Shown here: positions 48,940-59,118 of the stretch, piece by piece
Position numbering within the stretch: the first letter of the stretch is position 1
Layout: every line of letters begins with the position of its first letter
From: a bacterium
GTDB lineage: Bacteria > Krumholzibacteriota > Krumholzibacteriia > LZORAL124-64-63
NCBI GenBank assembly: GCA_024231905.1
Contig: JAAEQC010000134.1
Span: 1-64,000 of the forward strand
DNA: 64,000 nt
Direction: 5' to 3'
Position numbers and translations under genes: made by a program
The notes under the pieces: generated by a model
Databases searched by the model: none
The model's input: the letters and a program-made list of their open reading frames with translations, nothing else
What the model was told of the DNA's origin: nothing

Positions 48940-50406
48940 ATGCCCCGCGATCTCACCAAGTCCCGTTATCTGGACGGCCTGCGCTGTCCGAAGCTCCTGT
49001 GGACCCGTTGGAACCGACCCGAGCGGATACCGCCGCCGGAACCCCAACGCGAACTCATCATGCAGGCCGGCCGCCAGGTGGGCGCCCTGGCCCAGCGGCT
49101 CTTTCCCGGGGGAGTGGAGGTGCCGCGTTTCGACGCAGCGCACGCGGCCGTGCGCGCCACGGCCAAGCTGCTGGAGCAACGGGTACCGCTCTTCGAGGCA
49201 GCCTTCGCCGGTGGCGACCGCCTGTGCCGCGTGGACGTGCTGGTGCCCGGACTGGCCGGCCGTTGGGACATCGTCGAGGTGAAGGCGGGCACGCGGGTGC
49301 GCGAATCCCACGTCAGGGACGTGGCCTTCCAGTACGACACCCTGACGCGGGCCGGCCTGGAGATCGACCGCATGGTCATCATGCACCTGGACGGCAGTTA
49401 CGTGCGCGGCGACGAGGTCGACTTGGAGCAGCTCTTCTCGGCCACGGATGTCACCGAGCGGGTCATGCATCTGGCGCCCTACATGGGCCAGACCATCGGA
49501 GCCATGCAGGACATGCTCACCGGTCCCGACCCGGACACGCCCCTGGGGTCCCGCTGCAACGCGCCCCATCCCTGCCCCCTGAAGCCCGATTGCTGGGGCG
49601 ATCTGCCGCCGGCCAACGTCACCCAACTCTACGCGGGGGGCCGCAAGATCTGGGAGTTCATGAACGAGGGGCTTTTCACCCTGGCCGGCATCGCGGATGC
49701 CCGCCTCACTCCGCGGCAGCGGATCCAGAAGCACGCCCTGGTCAACGACGAGGTCCACTTGGAGAAGCCGGCCGTACAGGCCTGGGTGGACCAACTCGAG
49801 TATCCGCTCTATCACCTGGACTTCGAGACCTTCGCCCCGGCGGTGCCGGCGTTTCCCGGCGCCCACCCGTACCAGCAGATCCCCTGCCAGTTCTCCCTGC
49901 ACATCCAGCAGGAGCCCGGGGCAGAGCCGGACCACCGGGAATTCTTGGCCACCGAGCCGGGCGACCCGCGGCCGCAACTGGTCGAAGCGCTGCTGGCGGC
50001 CTGCGGGGAGAAGGGCACGATCCTCGCCTGGAACATGTCCTTCGAAAAGCTCGTCATCGAGGACCTGGCGACCTACGACCTGGTCCGGGCGCCGCGGTTG
50101 TTGAACCTCGCCACGCGGCTGGCCGACCTCATGGCCCCCTTCCAGTCCTTCGCCGTCTACCACCCGGGCCAAGGGGGCAGTTGCTCCCTGAAGGTCGTCC
50201 TGCCGGCGGTGACGGAGCTGGATTACAGCGAGCTGAACATCTCCAGCGGCGGTACGGCCACTCACAGTTACGAGCAAGCCATGTTCGGCGGGCTCGACCC
50301 GGCGCGGCGCGAAGTTATCTTCAATGATCTCAGGGCGTACTGCTGCCTGGATACCCTGGCCATGGTGGAGATCCTACGCTGGCTCGAAGGAGCCATTGCG
50401 AACTAG
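48940..50406 (+). CDS. DUF2779 protein (Cas4-like nuclease plus RNase H-like exonuclease)
   Basis: 488 residues. The N-terminal domain has an LDGLRCPKLLW start and a PD-(D/E)xK core (RWDIVEVKAGTRV, then VAFQYDTLTRAGL), as in Cas4/RecB-type nucleases; the CNAPHPCPLKPDCWG cysteine cluster fits an iron-sulfur or zinc site. The C-terminal half is DUF2779, a DEDD exonuclease (YHLDFETFAPAVPAF, ILAWNMSFEKLVIEDLATY, DLRAYCCLDTLAMVEIL). Likely nucleic-acid processing or repair. The ATG at 48940 has only a weak upstream site; the frame is open further upstream. No CRISPR array nearby. Confidence 0.8.
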   Translation: MPRDLTKSRYLDGLRCPKLLWTRWNRPERIPPPEPQRELIMQAGRQVGALAQRLFPGGVEVPRFDAAHAAVRATAKLLEQRVPLFEAAFAGGDRLCRVDVLVPGLAGRWDIVEVKAGTRVRESHVRDVAFQYDTLTRAGLEIDRMVIMHLDGSYVRGDEVDLEQLFSATDVTERVMHLAPYMGQTIGAMQDMLTGPDPDTPLGSRCNAPHPCPLKPDCWGDLPPANVTQLYAGGRKIWEFMNEGLFTLAGIADARLTPRQRIQKHALVNDEVHLEKPAVQAWVDQLEYPLYHLDFETFAPAVPAFPGAHPYQQIPCQFSLHIQQEPGAEPDHREFLATEPGDPRPQLVEALLAACGEKGTILAWNMSFEKLVIEDLATYDLVRAPRLLNLATRLADLMAPFQSFAVYHPGQGGSCSLKVVLPAVTELDYSELNISSGGTATHSYEQAMFGGLDPARREVIFNDLRAYCCLDTLAMVEILRWLEGAIAN

Positions 50407-50518
50407 TCGACTTTAAGGTTTTTCTTTATCAGCTATCACTATCTGCCGATAGGACACCTGAGTGCACATCCAGGCGATGTGCTCGTGCGTCCGCGGCCCT
50501 GTTACGGAGACGTGTAAC

Positions 50519-52360
<1,842 letters not shown>

Positions 52361-52382
52361 GCTCTTCCTGGGAACCGTCGGA

Positions 52383-52937
52383 TCAATCCACGATCAAGGC
52401 CAGCCGCATGAGCTTCGAGCTGATCTTCAGCCCGGCGCCGGTGGCTGCCCTCTCGCTCACCGAGAACCGCAGGCGATCGCCCTGGGCGAAGAAGTTGATG
52501 ACCCCGCCCGAGAGATGGAAGCCCGGATCCTCGCCGATGGTCAGAATGCCCGACGACAGGTCGTGCAGGTCGTTCCAGACGGGGTGTTCGTTGCGGGGCA
52601 GGCCGTCAATGGTCGCAGCCACATAGACCACGCCGTAGCCGTTCTCGGCGAGCTCGTCGGCCGAGCACAAGAGCAACTCGCGACCCACGCCGGGGTCACC
52701 GGTCAGGTCCTGCAGCGCCGCCTCCATGGGGGAGTCGCCCACCACGCCGATCCGCATGGGACCGTCGGGGGTGATGTGCTCGTTGGTCCAGGCCACGAAT
52801 TCCAGGAAGCGCTGGACGAAGGCCGCCTTCACCCGATACTCGCGGGGTGCCTCGTCACCGGCCTGGGCCGGCGCGGCCGCCACGAGCAACGTCATGGCCA
52901 AGACTGGAAGCGCGAGTATGGCGAGGCGGTGGCGCAT
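52383..52937 (-). CDS. YfiR-family periplasmic protein (DUF4154)
   Basis: 184 residues. Signal peptide (LAILALPVLAMTLLVAAAPA), then the YfiR pattern: EYRVKAAFVQRFLEFVAWTN, MRIGVVGDSPMEAALQDL, ILTIGEDPGFHLSGGVINFF and a final ISSKLMRLALIVD. YfiR-type proteins sit in the periplasm and modulate a membrane signalling partner (YfiN in Pseudomonas). Its ATG follows the TonB receptor's stop directly (TAGATG). The convergent CHASE8 kinase is the likely partner. Confidence 0.88.
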   Translation of the reverse strand: MRHRLAILALPVLAMTLLVAAAPAQAGDEAPREYRVKAAFVQRFLEFVAWTNEHITPDGPMRIGVVGDSPMEAALQDLTGDPGVGRELLLCSADELAENGYGVVYVAATIDGLPRNEHPVWNDLHDLSSGILTIGEDPGFHLSGGVINFFAQGDRLRFSVSERAATGAGLKISSKLMRLALIVD

Positions 52938-54950
52938 CTAGAACTCCCACCTCAGGCCGGTGCGGAAGTGGCGCGGAATAACGGAGCGTCGGCGAGCGAT
53001 GATCTCGTCGGAATGGTATTCGTTGTGCCCTTCTCCCAGGAGATTGAGTCCCGCCGCCGAGACGGTGAGGTCCGCCAGCACGCGCCACCGTAGGTGAAAA
53101 TCCAATTCGGAATAGGCAGAAGCATCGATCCTCTCGAGCTTGTCGACGTAGCGCCAGGCCGCGTCCATCCCCACAGCCGCGCCGATGTCGAAGGATGCTA
53201 AGACACTGATCTGGTGCTCGGGCGAGGTCATGGCCCGCATCTGGAGCCGCTCATCGGCATCCGTGTTCACGAGTTCCTCTTTCGCGCGCAACAGTGAGTA
53301 TGTCGAACGCAGACGCCACCAGGAAGACGGACGCAGGTCCAGCGCCACTTCCCCGCCCCAGGTCTCGCTCTCGGCGCCATTGGAGAAGCTGGTGTCGATC
53401 GCCAGATGTGGCGGAGTCGCGAGATACATAGGCGTCATGATTGGTTTCTTCATGCTGCTCAGGTCATCGTAGCGGTTGTAATACGCCGCCACGTCGACGG
53501 CGAACCACGGCACGGGCATGTGACGGTAGCCCAGTTCGTTGGCCCACAACTTCTCGCTGACGAAATCCGGATTACCGACCAGGCGCAAACGCGCGGTGGG
53601 AGACTGCGGCCCGAGCGCTCCCGGCGGTATGACCCTGTTCGTGATCTCGACGTCCACGTTCAACACGCAGGGAGAACGGAGGGACCGCGCCACCGAGGCC
53701 CATACGGTATGCTGGTCGTGGGGAGTCCACATGGCGCGCAGGTTCGGCTGGAAGCCGAAATCGCCCAGAGAACCGTATTCGATCTTCGCGCCGAGCGTGA
53801 GTGTGAGACGCTTCGGTAAGACGGTGAGTGCATCCTGGAAGAAGGTATCGAGCCGCCAGTTCTGGGACGATTCGGTGGTCGTCGCGACGGCGAAGGTGGG
53901 CAGGTAATCGATCTCGTCGAGCTTGTAGCCGCAGCCCCAGACCACAGCATGGCGCCCGGTCTTGAGATGGCGGCTCCAGTCCAGGCCGAAGCGCCGGATA
54001 TTGACGCCGAAAATCGGCTGGTCCATCCTGTTCGCTTCGGCGTGGATACTCAGCTTGAATCCGGAATGATCGGACTTGTTCTTCTCCACGGCGTACATCA
54101 TGGCTACGGATTCGATTTCCGAGGTCTCCGTCGCTTCCTTCACGTAGGGCGGTTCGAAGCTGTCCGGGTAGAGGTCGAGATAACCGCCACGATTATGGTT
54201 CCCGATCACCTCGAATCGGGATACGGATTCCTCCCCGTACCATTCCAGCCGAGCTCCGCCCACACCGATATCGCCGCCGCCGTTGAGATCGGCACCGTCG
54301 AGACCCTCGGTGGACGCCAGTTGCTGGAACTGTCCGTAGACCCGGAACGACGGGCCGTCGTCCTTGTACTCGCCATAGCGAGCCATGACGGAGGCCTCCA
54401 GCAACCTGCCCATCTGCACATCCACCAGGCCGCCATCCGTGTCGCGGACGGTCTTGGTGATGATGTTGATGATGCCGTTCACCGCATTCGCTCCCCAGAG
54501 CGTGGAGCCGGGGCCCCGGATGACCTCGATGCGGTCGATCTCGGCCATAGGAACACCCACATCCCAGAGGACGCCCGAGAACAGGGCCGAGTAGATGGAT
54601 CGGCCGTCGATCATGACGAGCAGCTTGTTGGAAAACCGGCCGTTGTAGCCACGGATAGTCACGGCGTAACTCAGGGCGTCGATACGCGCAACGTTCACGC
54701 CGGGCACCGTGCGCAGAGCCTCGGGCACGTTAGGGAAGCCGAAACGCCGGATATCATCGGCTGTGATCACGTACACGGCTGCCGGGACCTCCGACATGGG
54801 GACCGACTGCTTGGCGGACGAAAAGACCTGAACATCGAGCAGCTCCTCGAGGGAAAGCTCGTGGAAGGCCTGGGTGTCCTGGCCGAATGTGACGGATGCG
54901 ACTGCCAGGGTCATCATCGCCATTATGATAGATAATCGCATAGTCAGCAT
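52938..54950 (-). CDS. TonB-dependent outer-membrane receptor
   Basis: 670 residues. Signal peptide, then a plug domain with SLEELLDVQVFSSAKQSVPM, PAAVYVITADDIRRFGFPNV, NKLLVMIDGRSIYS and IEVIRGPGSTLWGANAVNGI as in the TonB-dependent receptor family, followed by a 22-strand-type barrel ending RTGLRWEF. The plug DGRSIYS / GPGSTLWG set is that of the receptors paired with YfiR and CHASE8 kinases. The substrate is unknown; no metal or siderophore gene lies nearby. GGAGCGAAGAGC precedes the ATG. Upstream, 55025-55038 holds a small inverted repeat (TAAGT-AATC-ACTTA). Confidence 0.9.
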   Translation of the reverse strand: MLTMRLSIIMAMMTLAVASVTFGQDTQAFHELSLEELLDVQVFSSAKQSVPMSEVPAAVYVITADDIRRFGFPNVPEALRTVPGVNVARIDALSYAVTIRGYNGRFSNKLLVMIDGRSIYSALFSGVLWDVGVPMAEIDRIEVIRGPGSTLWGANAVNGIINIITKTVRDTDGGLVDVQMGRLLEASVMARYGEYKDDGPSFRVYGQFQQLASTEGLDGADLNGGGDIGVGGARLEWYGEESVSRFEVIGNHNRGGYLDLYPDSFEPPYVKEATETSEIESVAMMYAVEKNKSDHSGFKLSIHAEANRMDQPIFGVNIRRFGLDWSRHLKTGRHAVVWGCGYKLDEIDYLPTFAVATTTESSQNWRLDTFFQDALTVLPKRLTLTLGAKIEYGSLGDFGFQPNLRAMWTPHDQHTVWASVARSLRSPCVLNVDVEITNRVIPPGALGPQSPTARLRLVGNPDFVSEKLWANELGYRHMPVPWFAVDVAAYYNRYDDLSSMKKPIMTPMYLATPPHLAIDTSFSNGAESETWGGEVALDLRPSSWWRLRSTYSLLRAKEELVNTDADERLQMRAMTSPEHQISVLASFDIGAAVGMDAAWRYVDKLERIDASAYSELDFHLRWRVLADLTVSAAGLNLLGEGHNEYHSDEIIARRRSVIPRHFRTGLRWEF

Positions 54951-55140
54951 GCTCTTCGCTCCCGAAGCGATTCCCTTACCGATTCAACGGGCCCGCTCGC
55001 ATTAGGGGGCCAATTTAGGTGTCGGTAAGTAATCACTTAGCTTAAGGGCGACTTATGAGTCTTTGGTCCATTGTGGGGTGCCGCGAACCGAAATTCACGT
55101 CTAAACGAAGGCAGGGTCAGGAGATCGGTTAGGTACGGCC

Positions 55141-55179
55141 AAAAAAACGGGCCCCCCGGGGGGTTGATCGGGGGGCCCG
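55141..55179 (-). terminator. intrinsic terminator of the sigma54 activator gene
   Basis: On the minus strand CGGGCCCCCC pairs perfectly with GGGGGGCCCG and is followed by seven T. It is 34 bases after the stop of the activator gene and before the TonB receptor promoter region. Nothing else is seen in 54951-55212 besides the receptor leader. Confidence 0.8.
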
Positions 55180-55212
55180 GCGTGCCGGTCGAGGCGAGAT
55201 AGCGACGACCGA

Positions 55213-57666
55213 TCACGCTTTCTTGGTAGGAATTCCCAATTTTACCATGCGCCGATAGAGGGTGCTACGTCCGATGCCGAGTCGGCGAGCGGCCTCGCGG
55301 CGGTTACCCCGGCTGTCTTCCAGGGTCAAGATGATACGAGTGCGTTCGACGGCCTCGTGGGACGGCAATCCGCCCTCGGTTGCCACCATGGCGGCGCGCG
55401 GTCCGCCGCAGAGCACCAGGCGCGCTGAGTCGTTCTCGCCCAACACCACACGTACACGGCCGGAGCGTTGGCGTTCCAAGTGGGCGCGCCGGGCGGCCAT
55501 GGCGATCTCGCGGACGTTGCCGGGCCAGTGCCAATCTTCGGCGGCGCGCTGGCTCGGGGAATCGAAGTAGTCGCCCAGCTCCACGTGCCGGCCGGCGGCC
55601 ATGCTCAGAAAGTGGCGCAGGAGCGGCAGGACGTCCTCGCGACGCTCGCGGACCGGCGGCAGGTCCAGCTCGAGAATGCGCAGCCGGTACCACAGGTCCG
55701 CGCGAAATTCGCCTCTCTGGACGCGTTGCGCAAGGTCCGCGTTGGTGGCGGCCACCAGTCGGATATTGACCCGGCGTTCCCGGGGATCCCCAACGGCCTG
55801 GTAGGTGCCCTCCTGCAGCAGGCGGAGCAGTTTCGGTTGGACCTCGGGCGGGAGGTCGCCGATCTCGTCCAGAAAGAGGGTGCCCCCGTCGGCCCGGGCG
55901 GCGAAGCCTTCGCTGTCGCGCTCGGCGCCGCTGAAGGCGCCGCGCACGTGCCCGAAGACTTCGCGTTCGAAGAGGGATGGCGTGATGGCGGCCACGTTCA
56001 CCGTAACCAGGGGGCCGCTGCGACCGCTGATTCGATGGATCCGTCGTGCAATGAGCTCCTTGCCGGTACCGGTCTCGCCGGTGACGAGGACCGGCTCCAG
56101 GGAACTGGCGAACATGTCCGTGAGCTGGAGCAGGTCACGCATGCGGCCGGAAGCGTGGATGATGGTGTCGCCGGGGTCGTAGATACTCCCCTCAGCGTCC
56201 GCAACCTCGCTTTCCGCTCGTTCTCGCGCCGACCGCAGGCGGGCGATGCGGTCGACCAGCGACCGCGCCTTCTCGATCCACCAGGCCACGTCCACGTCGA
56301 GCAGTTCGCTCAGGGCGGCGGTGGCCTGCTGCCAAGCCTGGTCGAGATGGCTACTGCCCGCCGCGGCGCTCATCATGCGTTCCTGTTCGATCAGGGCCAG
56401 TTCCGCCGACTCGAGCAGCGACATGGCCAGTTCATGCTTCGCCCCGATCTCCTCGAGGATGGCCACCGACTGGTCGAGCCAACGGCGCGCCGACCCCACG
56501 TCGCCCAGCTCCAGGACCGCCTGGGCCAGCACCCGGAGCGTGGCCGCCTCCTCGAAGCGGTCGCCCTGGGTTCGGGACAGATCGAGGGCCCGGTTGAGTT
56601 CGTTCATGGCGCTCTTGGGATCGCCTTCGCCAAGCCGGCATTCGCCGAGACGGCGGCGTACCTCCATGGCGATGTCACCCTCGGGAGCGATCCGTTCGGC
56701 GATGGCCTGGGCGCGGTCATAGAAGCGGCGCGCGTCGGCGTATTTCGACTCGTCGCGGTACACGTCACCGAGGAATTCGAGGGCCAGGGCCTCCTCGCGG
56801 GGATAGCCCAACTCCTGTGCCTGGCCGTAGGCCTCGTGCAGGTGGCGGCGCGCGGTCTCAAATTCGTGCTGCAGCCGACGGACGTTGCCGAGGGCGATGT
56901 TGGCGAAGCACTGGCGGTGGATCCAGCCGCCTTCCTTGCCGACGGCAAGGGATTGATTGAGGTGGTCGAGGGAGGTTTTGTAGTCGCCGGTTTTGTAGTG
57001 GGTTACGCCTAGGTTTAGGTGGACCATGGAGAGTTTGAGTTGGCCACCATTAGCAGTGAATTGCTCTAGTGCCCGCTTGTACCAAGATAGCGAAAGCACA
57101 TACTGAGCAGATTGCCGGAATAGCATCCCCAAGAAGTTACACGTGAACGCTGAGCGGTGATTCAAGCCTGCAACCAGGAAGAGGCTTCTGGCAATCTCAG
57201 AATCTTCTATTGCGCGTTCAATCTCACCCATATTCGCGCGAGCATATGATCTGAGGAAATAGAACTCCGGCAGTTCTATTGCACTCTTGTCTTCTTCGAT
57301 TACCGAGTGGGCCTCTTCGAATATGTTCTTCCATTCTCCTTTCTCGACATCTCGCCAAAGGAAAACCGCTTCAAGCATCAGCGATTCGTTATAGCAATTG
57401 CAGTCCAACAACTCCCTTGCGCCGTCGAATTCTTCAAATCGCTTCAGATAAAGTAGATTCCACAAATACACCGCGAGTGCGCTCTCGAACGCCAATGATT
57501 TCGCGGGCGTGTACTCCGTAGTTGCTTCGCAAATCGTAAGGCCAACCAATTCAAGCGACTCGGAATACTGCTCACCAATCAGCAGGTCCAAAGCTCTCAA
57601 ATATCGATCTTCGCTAACATATTGTTCGAGAGGTCTTTCGACTAAAAGGGCACTCGGGAGCTTCAC
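55213..57666 (-). CDS. sigma54-dependent transcriptional activator with TPR N-terminus
   Basis: 817 residues. N-terminal TPR-like array (MKLPSALL... to about residue 450, e.g. SMVHLNLGVTHYKTGDYKTS). The AAA+ activator domain (about 515-740) has Walker A VLVTGETGTGKEL, Walker B GGTLFLDEIGDLP and GAFSGA, a Thr-to-Ser form of the sigma54-contact GAFTGA loop. A Fis-type HTH (NRREAARRLGIGRSTLYRRM) closes it. Composition is mosaic: from about 57.0 kb to the start the DNA is clearly AT-richer than the C-terminal part. Start overlaps the preceding small exported protein's stop (ATGA). The TPR part would be the sensor. Confidence 0.88.
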   Translation of the reverse strand: MKLPSALLVERPLEQYVSEDRYLRALDLLIGEQYSESLELVGLTICEATTEYTPAKSLAFESALAVYLWNLLYLKRFEEFDGARELLDCNCYNESLMLEAVFLWRDVEKGEWKNIFEEAHSVIEEDKSAIELPEFYFLRSYARANMGEIERAIEDSEIARSLFLVAGLNHRSAFTCNFLGMLFRQSAQYVLSLSWYKRALEQFTANGGQLKLSMVHLNLGVTHYKTGDYKTSLDHLNQSLAVGKEGGWIHRQCFANIALGNVRRLQHEFETARRHLHEAYGQAQELGYPREEALALEFLGDVYRDESKYADARRFYDRAQAIAERIAPEGDIAMEVRRRLGECRLGEGDPKSAMNELNRALDLSRTQGDRFEEAATLRVLAQAVLELGDVGSARRWLDQSVAILEEIGAKHELAMSLLESAELALIEQERMMSAAAGSSHLDQAWQQATAALSELLDVDVAWWIEKARSLVDRIARLRSARERAESEVADAEGSIYDPGDTIIHASGRMRDLLQLTDMFASSLEPVLVTGETGTGKELIARRIHRISGRSGPLVTVNVAAITPSLFEREVFGHVRGAFSGAERDSEGFAARADGGTLFLDEIGDLPPEVQPKLLRLLQEGTYQAVGDPRERRVNIRLVAATNADLAQRVQRGEFRADLWYRLRILELDLPPVRERREDVLPLLRHFLSMAAGRHVELGDYFDSPSQRAAEDWHWPGNVREIAMAARRAHLERQRSGRVRVVLGENDSARLVLCGGPRAAMVATEGGLPSHEAVERTRIILTLEDSRGNRREAARRLGIGRSTLYRRMVKLGIPTKKA

Positions 57667-58016
57667 TTGTTGCCCCCCTCAGAACGAGCGTCTACTACCG
57701 GCGGCTCTATAGACATGAATGTGACAGTGATCCGAATACCGTCAACTATGACGATTGGGATGAATCGATAGATCACAGGCGGTGAAAACGCCTCGGGGCT
57801 AACGCCAGCATCCTGATCACCAATTCCTCCAGTCGATGAACCGCCGCCGCCCGCAAAATTATGCCCGTCTCCCGGATCCCCCTCGTTCCCCCCTGAAATA
57901 ACCTCGTTATATACCGCCGCCCACCCAACCGGCGCCAACACGAAGGCGAACACCGCCACCGTCACCGCTATTCGGGCGAATGCGCAAAACGTACCGGATC
58001 GACGTAGCGTACACAT
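57663..58016 (-). CDS. small exported protein upstream of activator
   Basis: 117 residues. Signal peptide (FARIAVTVAVFAFVLAPVGW AA), then a Gly-rich segment (GDGHNFAGGGGSSTGGIGD) and a hydrophobic beta stretch (VIYRFIPIVIVDGIRITVTF). ATG at 58016 with GGAGTAGGCC. Its stop overlaps the sigma54 activator start, so it may be the envelope signal or target of that regulator. AT-richer than neighbouring genes. No family recognised. Confidence 0.6.
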   Translation of the reverse strand: MCTLRRSGTFCAFARIAVTVAVFAFVLAPVGWAAVYNEVISGGNEGDPGDGHNFAGGGGSSTGGIGDQDAGVSPEAFSPPVIYRFIPIVIVDGIRITVTFMSIEPPVVDARSEGGNK

Positions 58017-58328
58017 GGCCTACTCCATTGGCTCAGGTGAAAACCGTCGGCTGGGCTCGAGTGAGACCGACGTAGAAGCCGTGGCGCCTCGGGGTAGATG
58101 TTTTTTTTCTATATGGCTTCATTTCGTCGAACCCGGCCATTCTACTCTAGAAACACCGGAAATAGCAATGGTGTTTCCAATTATGTCGCGCACGCGGGAC
58201 ACTCTGGGACACCCTCGGACAGCACACGAAATCAGGTGGCGGGAACTCCTCGCCGGAGTGCCGGTTGCTGACCGAGTCCCGGTCACCGTGCTATCCTGCA
58301 GCGAACCCCGCCTCCGAAAGGATCCTCC
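58017..58328. other. divergent intergenic region
   Basis: About 310 bases between the small exported protein gene (minus) and the formylglycine-type gene (plus). It includes a T8 run near 58101. No -12/-24 sigma54 box (GG-N10-GC type) in a suitable place that I can defend, and no gene. Confidence 0.35.
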
Positions 58329-59117
58329 ATGCGCAGATCCGTCGCCCTGTTCGTCGCCGCGTCCATGCTGGTTCTCGCATTACCGGCCATCGCCGATCCT
58401 GAGGTCCCCGGGGACCCTGAGGTCCAGCCCGCCGAAATGGTCCTCATCCAGGGCGGCATCTACGCCATGGGCGACCCCGGCAGCACCGAGTTCCCAGACC
58501 ACCAGGTCAAAGTCGGCGATTTTTGGATCGACAAGACCGAGGTGACCAACGCCCAGTACTACGCCTACTGCCAGGCCACCGACGCCGACCTGCCCATGTT
58601 CTGGGGCATCGAACGCTTCCGCAGTGGACTCGAGTATCCCGACCACCCGGTCATCGGGATCAGCCACAACGAAGCCGCCAAATACGCCGAGTGGGCCGGT
58701 AAACGCCTGCCCACCGAAGCCGAGTGGGAGTACGCCGCGCGGGGCGGCTTGACGGGACTGCGCTACGACGTGGCCGACACCCTCGGGGTGGACGAGGCCA
58801 ACACCAAGTCCACCGACCAGGACGGTCCCGTGGCCGTGGGCAGCTACCGTCCCAACGGCTACGGCCTGGTCGACATGGTGGGGAACGTGCGCGAGATGGT
58901 CGCTGACCGCTGGGCGCCCTTCGAAGGCGACCCCGAGGTGGTGCTCGAGAATCCGGTCGGTCCGGATAAGGGGCGCTGGTACGTCATCAAGGGCGGGGGC
59001 TGGTTCTCGGGCCGCGGGTGCAATCACATCGCCAACCGCAACGTCCTGCCGTCCGGCTGGCGGGACTTCAACGTGGGGTTCCGGTGCGCCAAGGACACTG
59101 CGACGCAGGAGGACTGA
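58329..59117 (+). CDS. exported formylglycine-generating-enzyme-like (SUMF1) protein
   Basis: 262 residues. Signal peptide (MRRSVALFVAASMLVLALPA), then the FGE-sulfatase fold: MVLIQGGIYAMGDPGSTEFP, FWIDKTEVTNAQYYAYC, RLPTEAEWEYAARGG, GLVDMVGNVREMVADRW and FRCAK. The same fold serves formylglycine enzymes, EgtB-type oxidases and non-catalytic secreted proteins. The paired active-site cysteines of true FGE are not evident, so a sulfatase-activating role is unlikely. ATG after AAAGGATCCTCC. Convergent with the SagB-type gene. Confidence 0.82.
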   Translation: MRRSVALFVAASMLVLALPAIADPEVPGDPEVQPAEMVLIQGGIYAMGDPGSTEFPDHQVKVGDFWIDKTEVTNAQYYAYCQATDADLPMFWGIERFRSGLEYPDHPVIGISHNEAAKYAEWAGKRLPTEAEWEYAARGGLTGLRYDVADTLGVDEANTKSTDQDGPVAVGSYRPNGYGLVDMVGNVREMVADRWAPFEGDPEVVLENPVGPDKGRWYVIKGGGWFSGRGCNHIANRNVLPSGWRDFNVGFRCAKDTATQED

Positions 59118-59118
59118 C

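Noticed and set aside
48940..50406. Cas4 of a CRISPR system
   Set aside because: DUF2779 domain follows the nuclease domain, and there is no cas gene or repeat array in the window.
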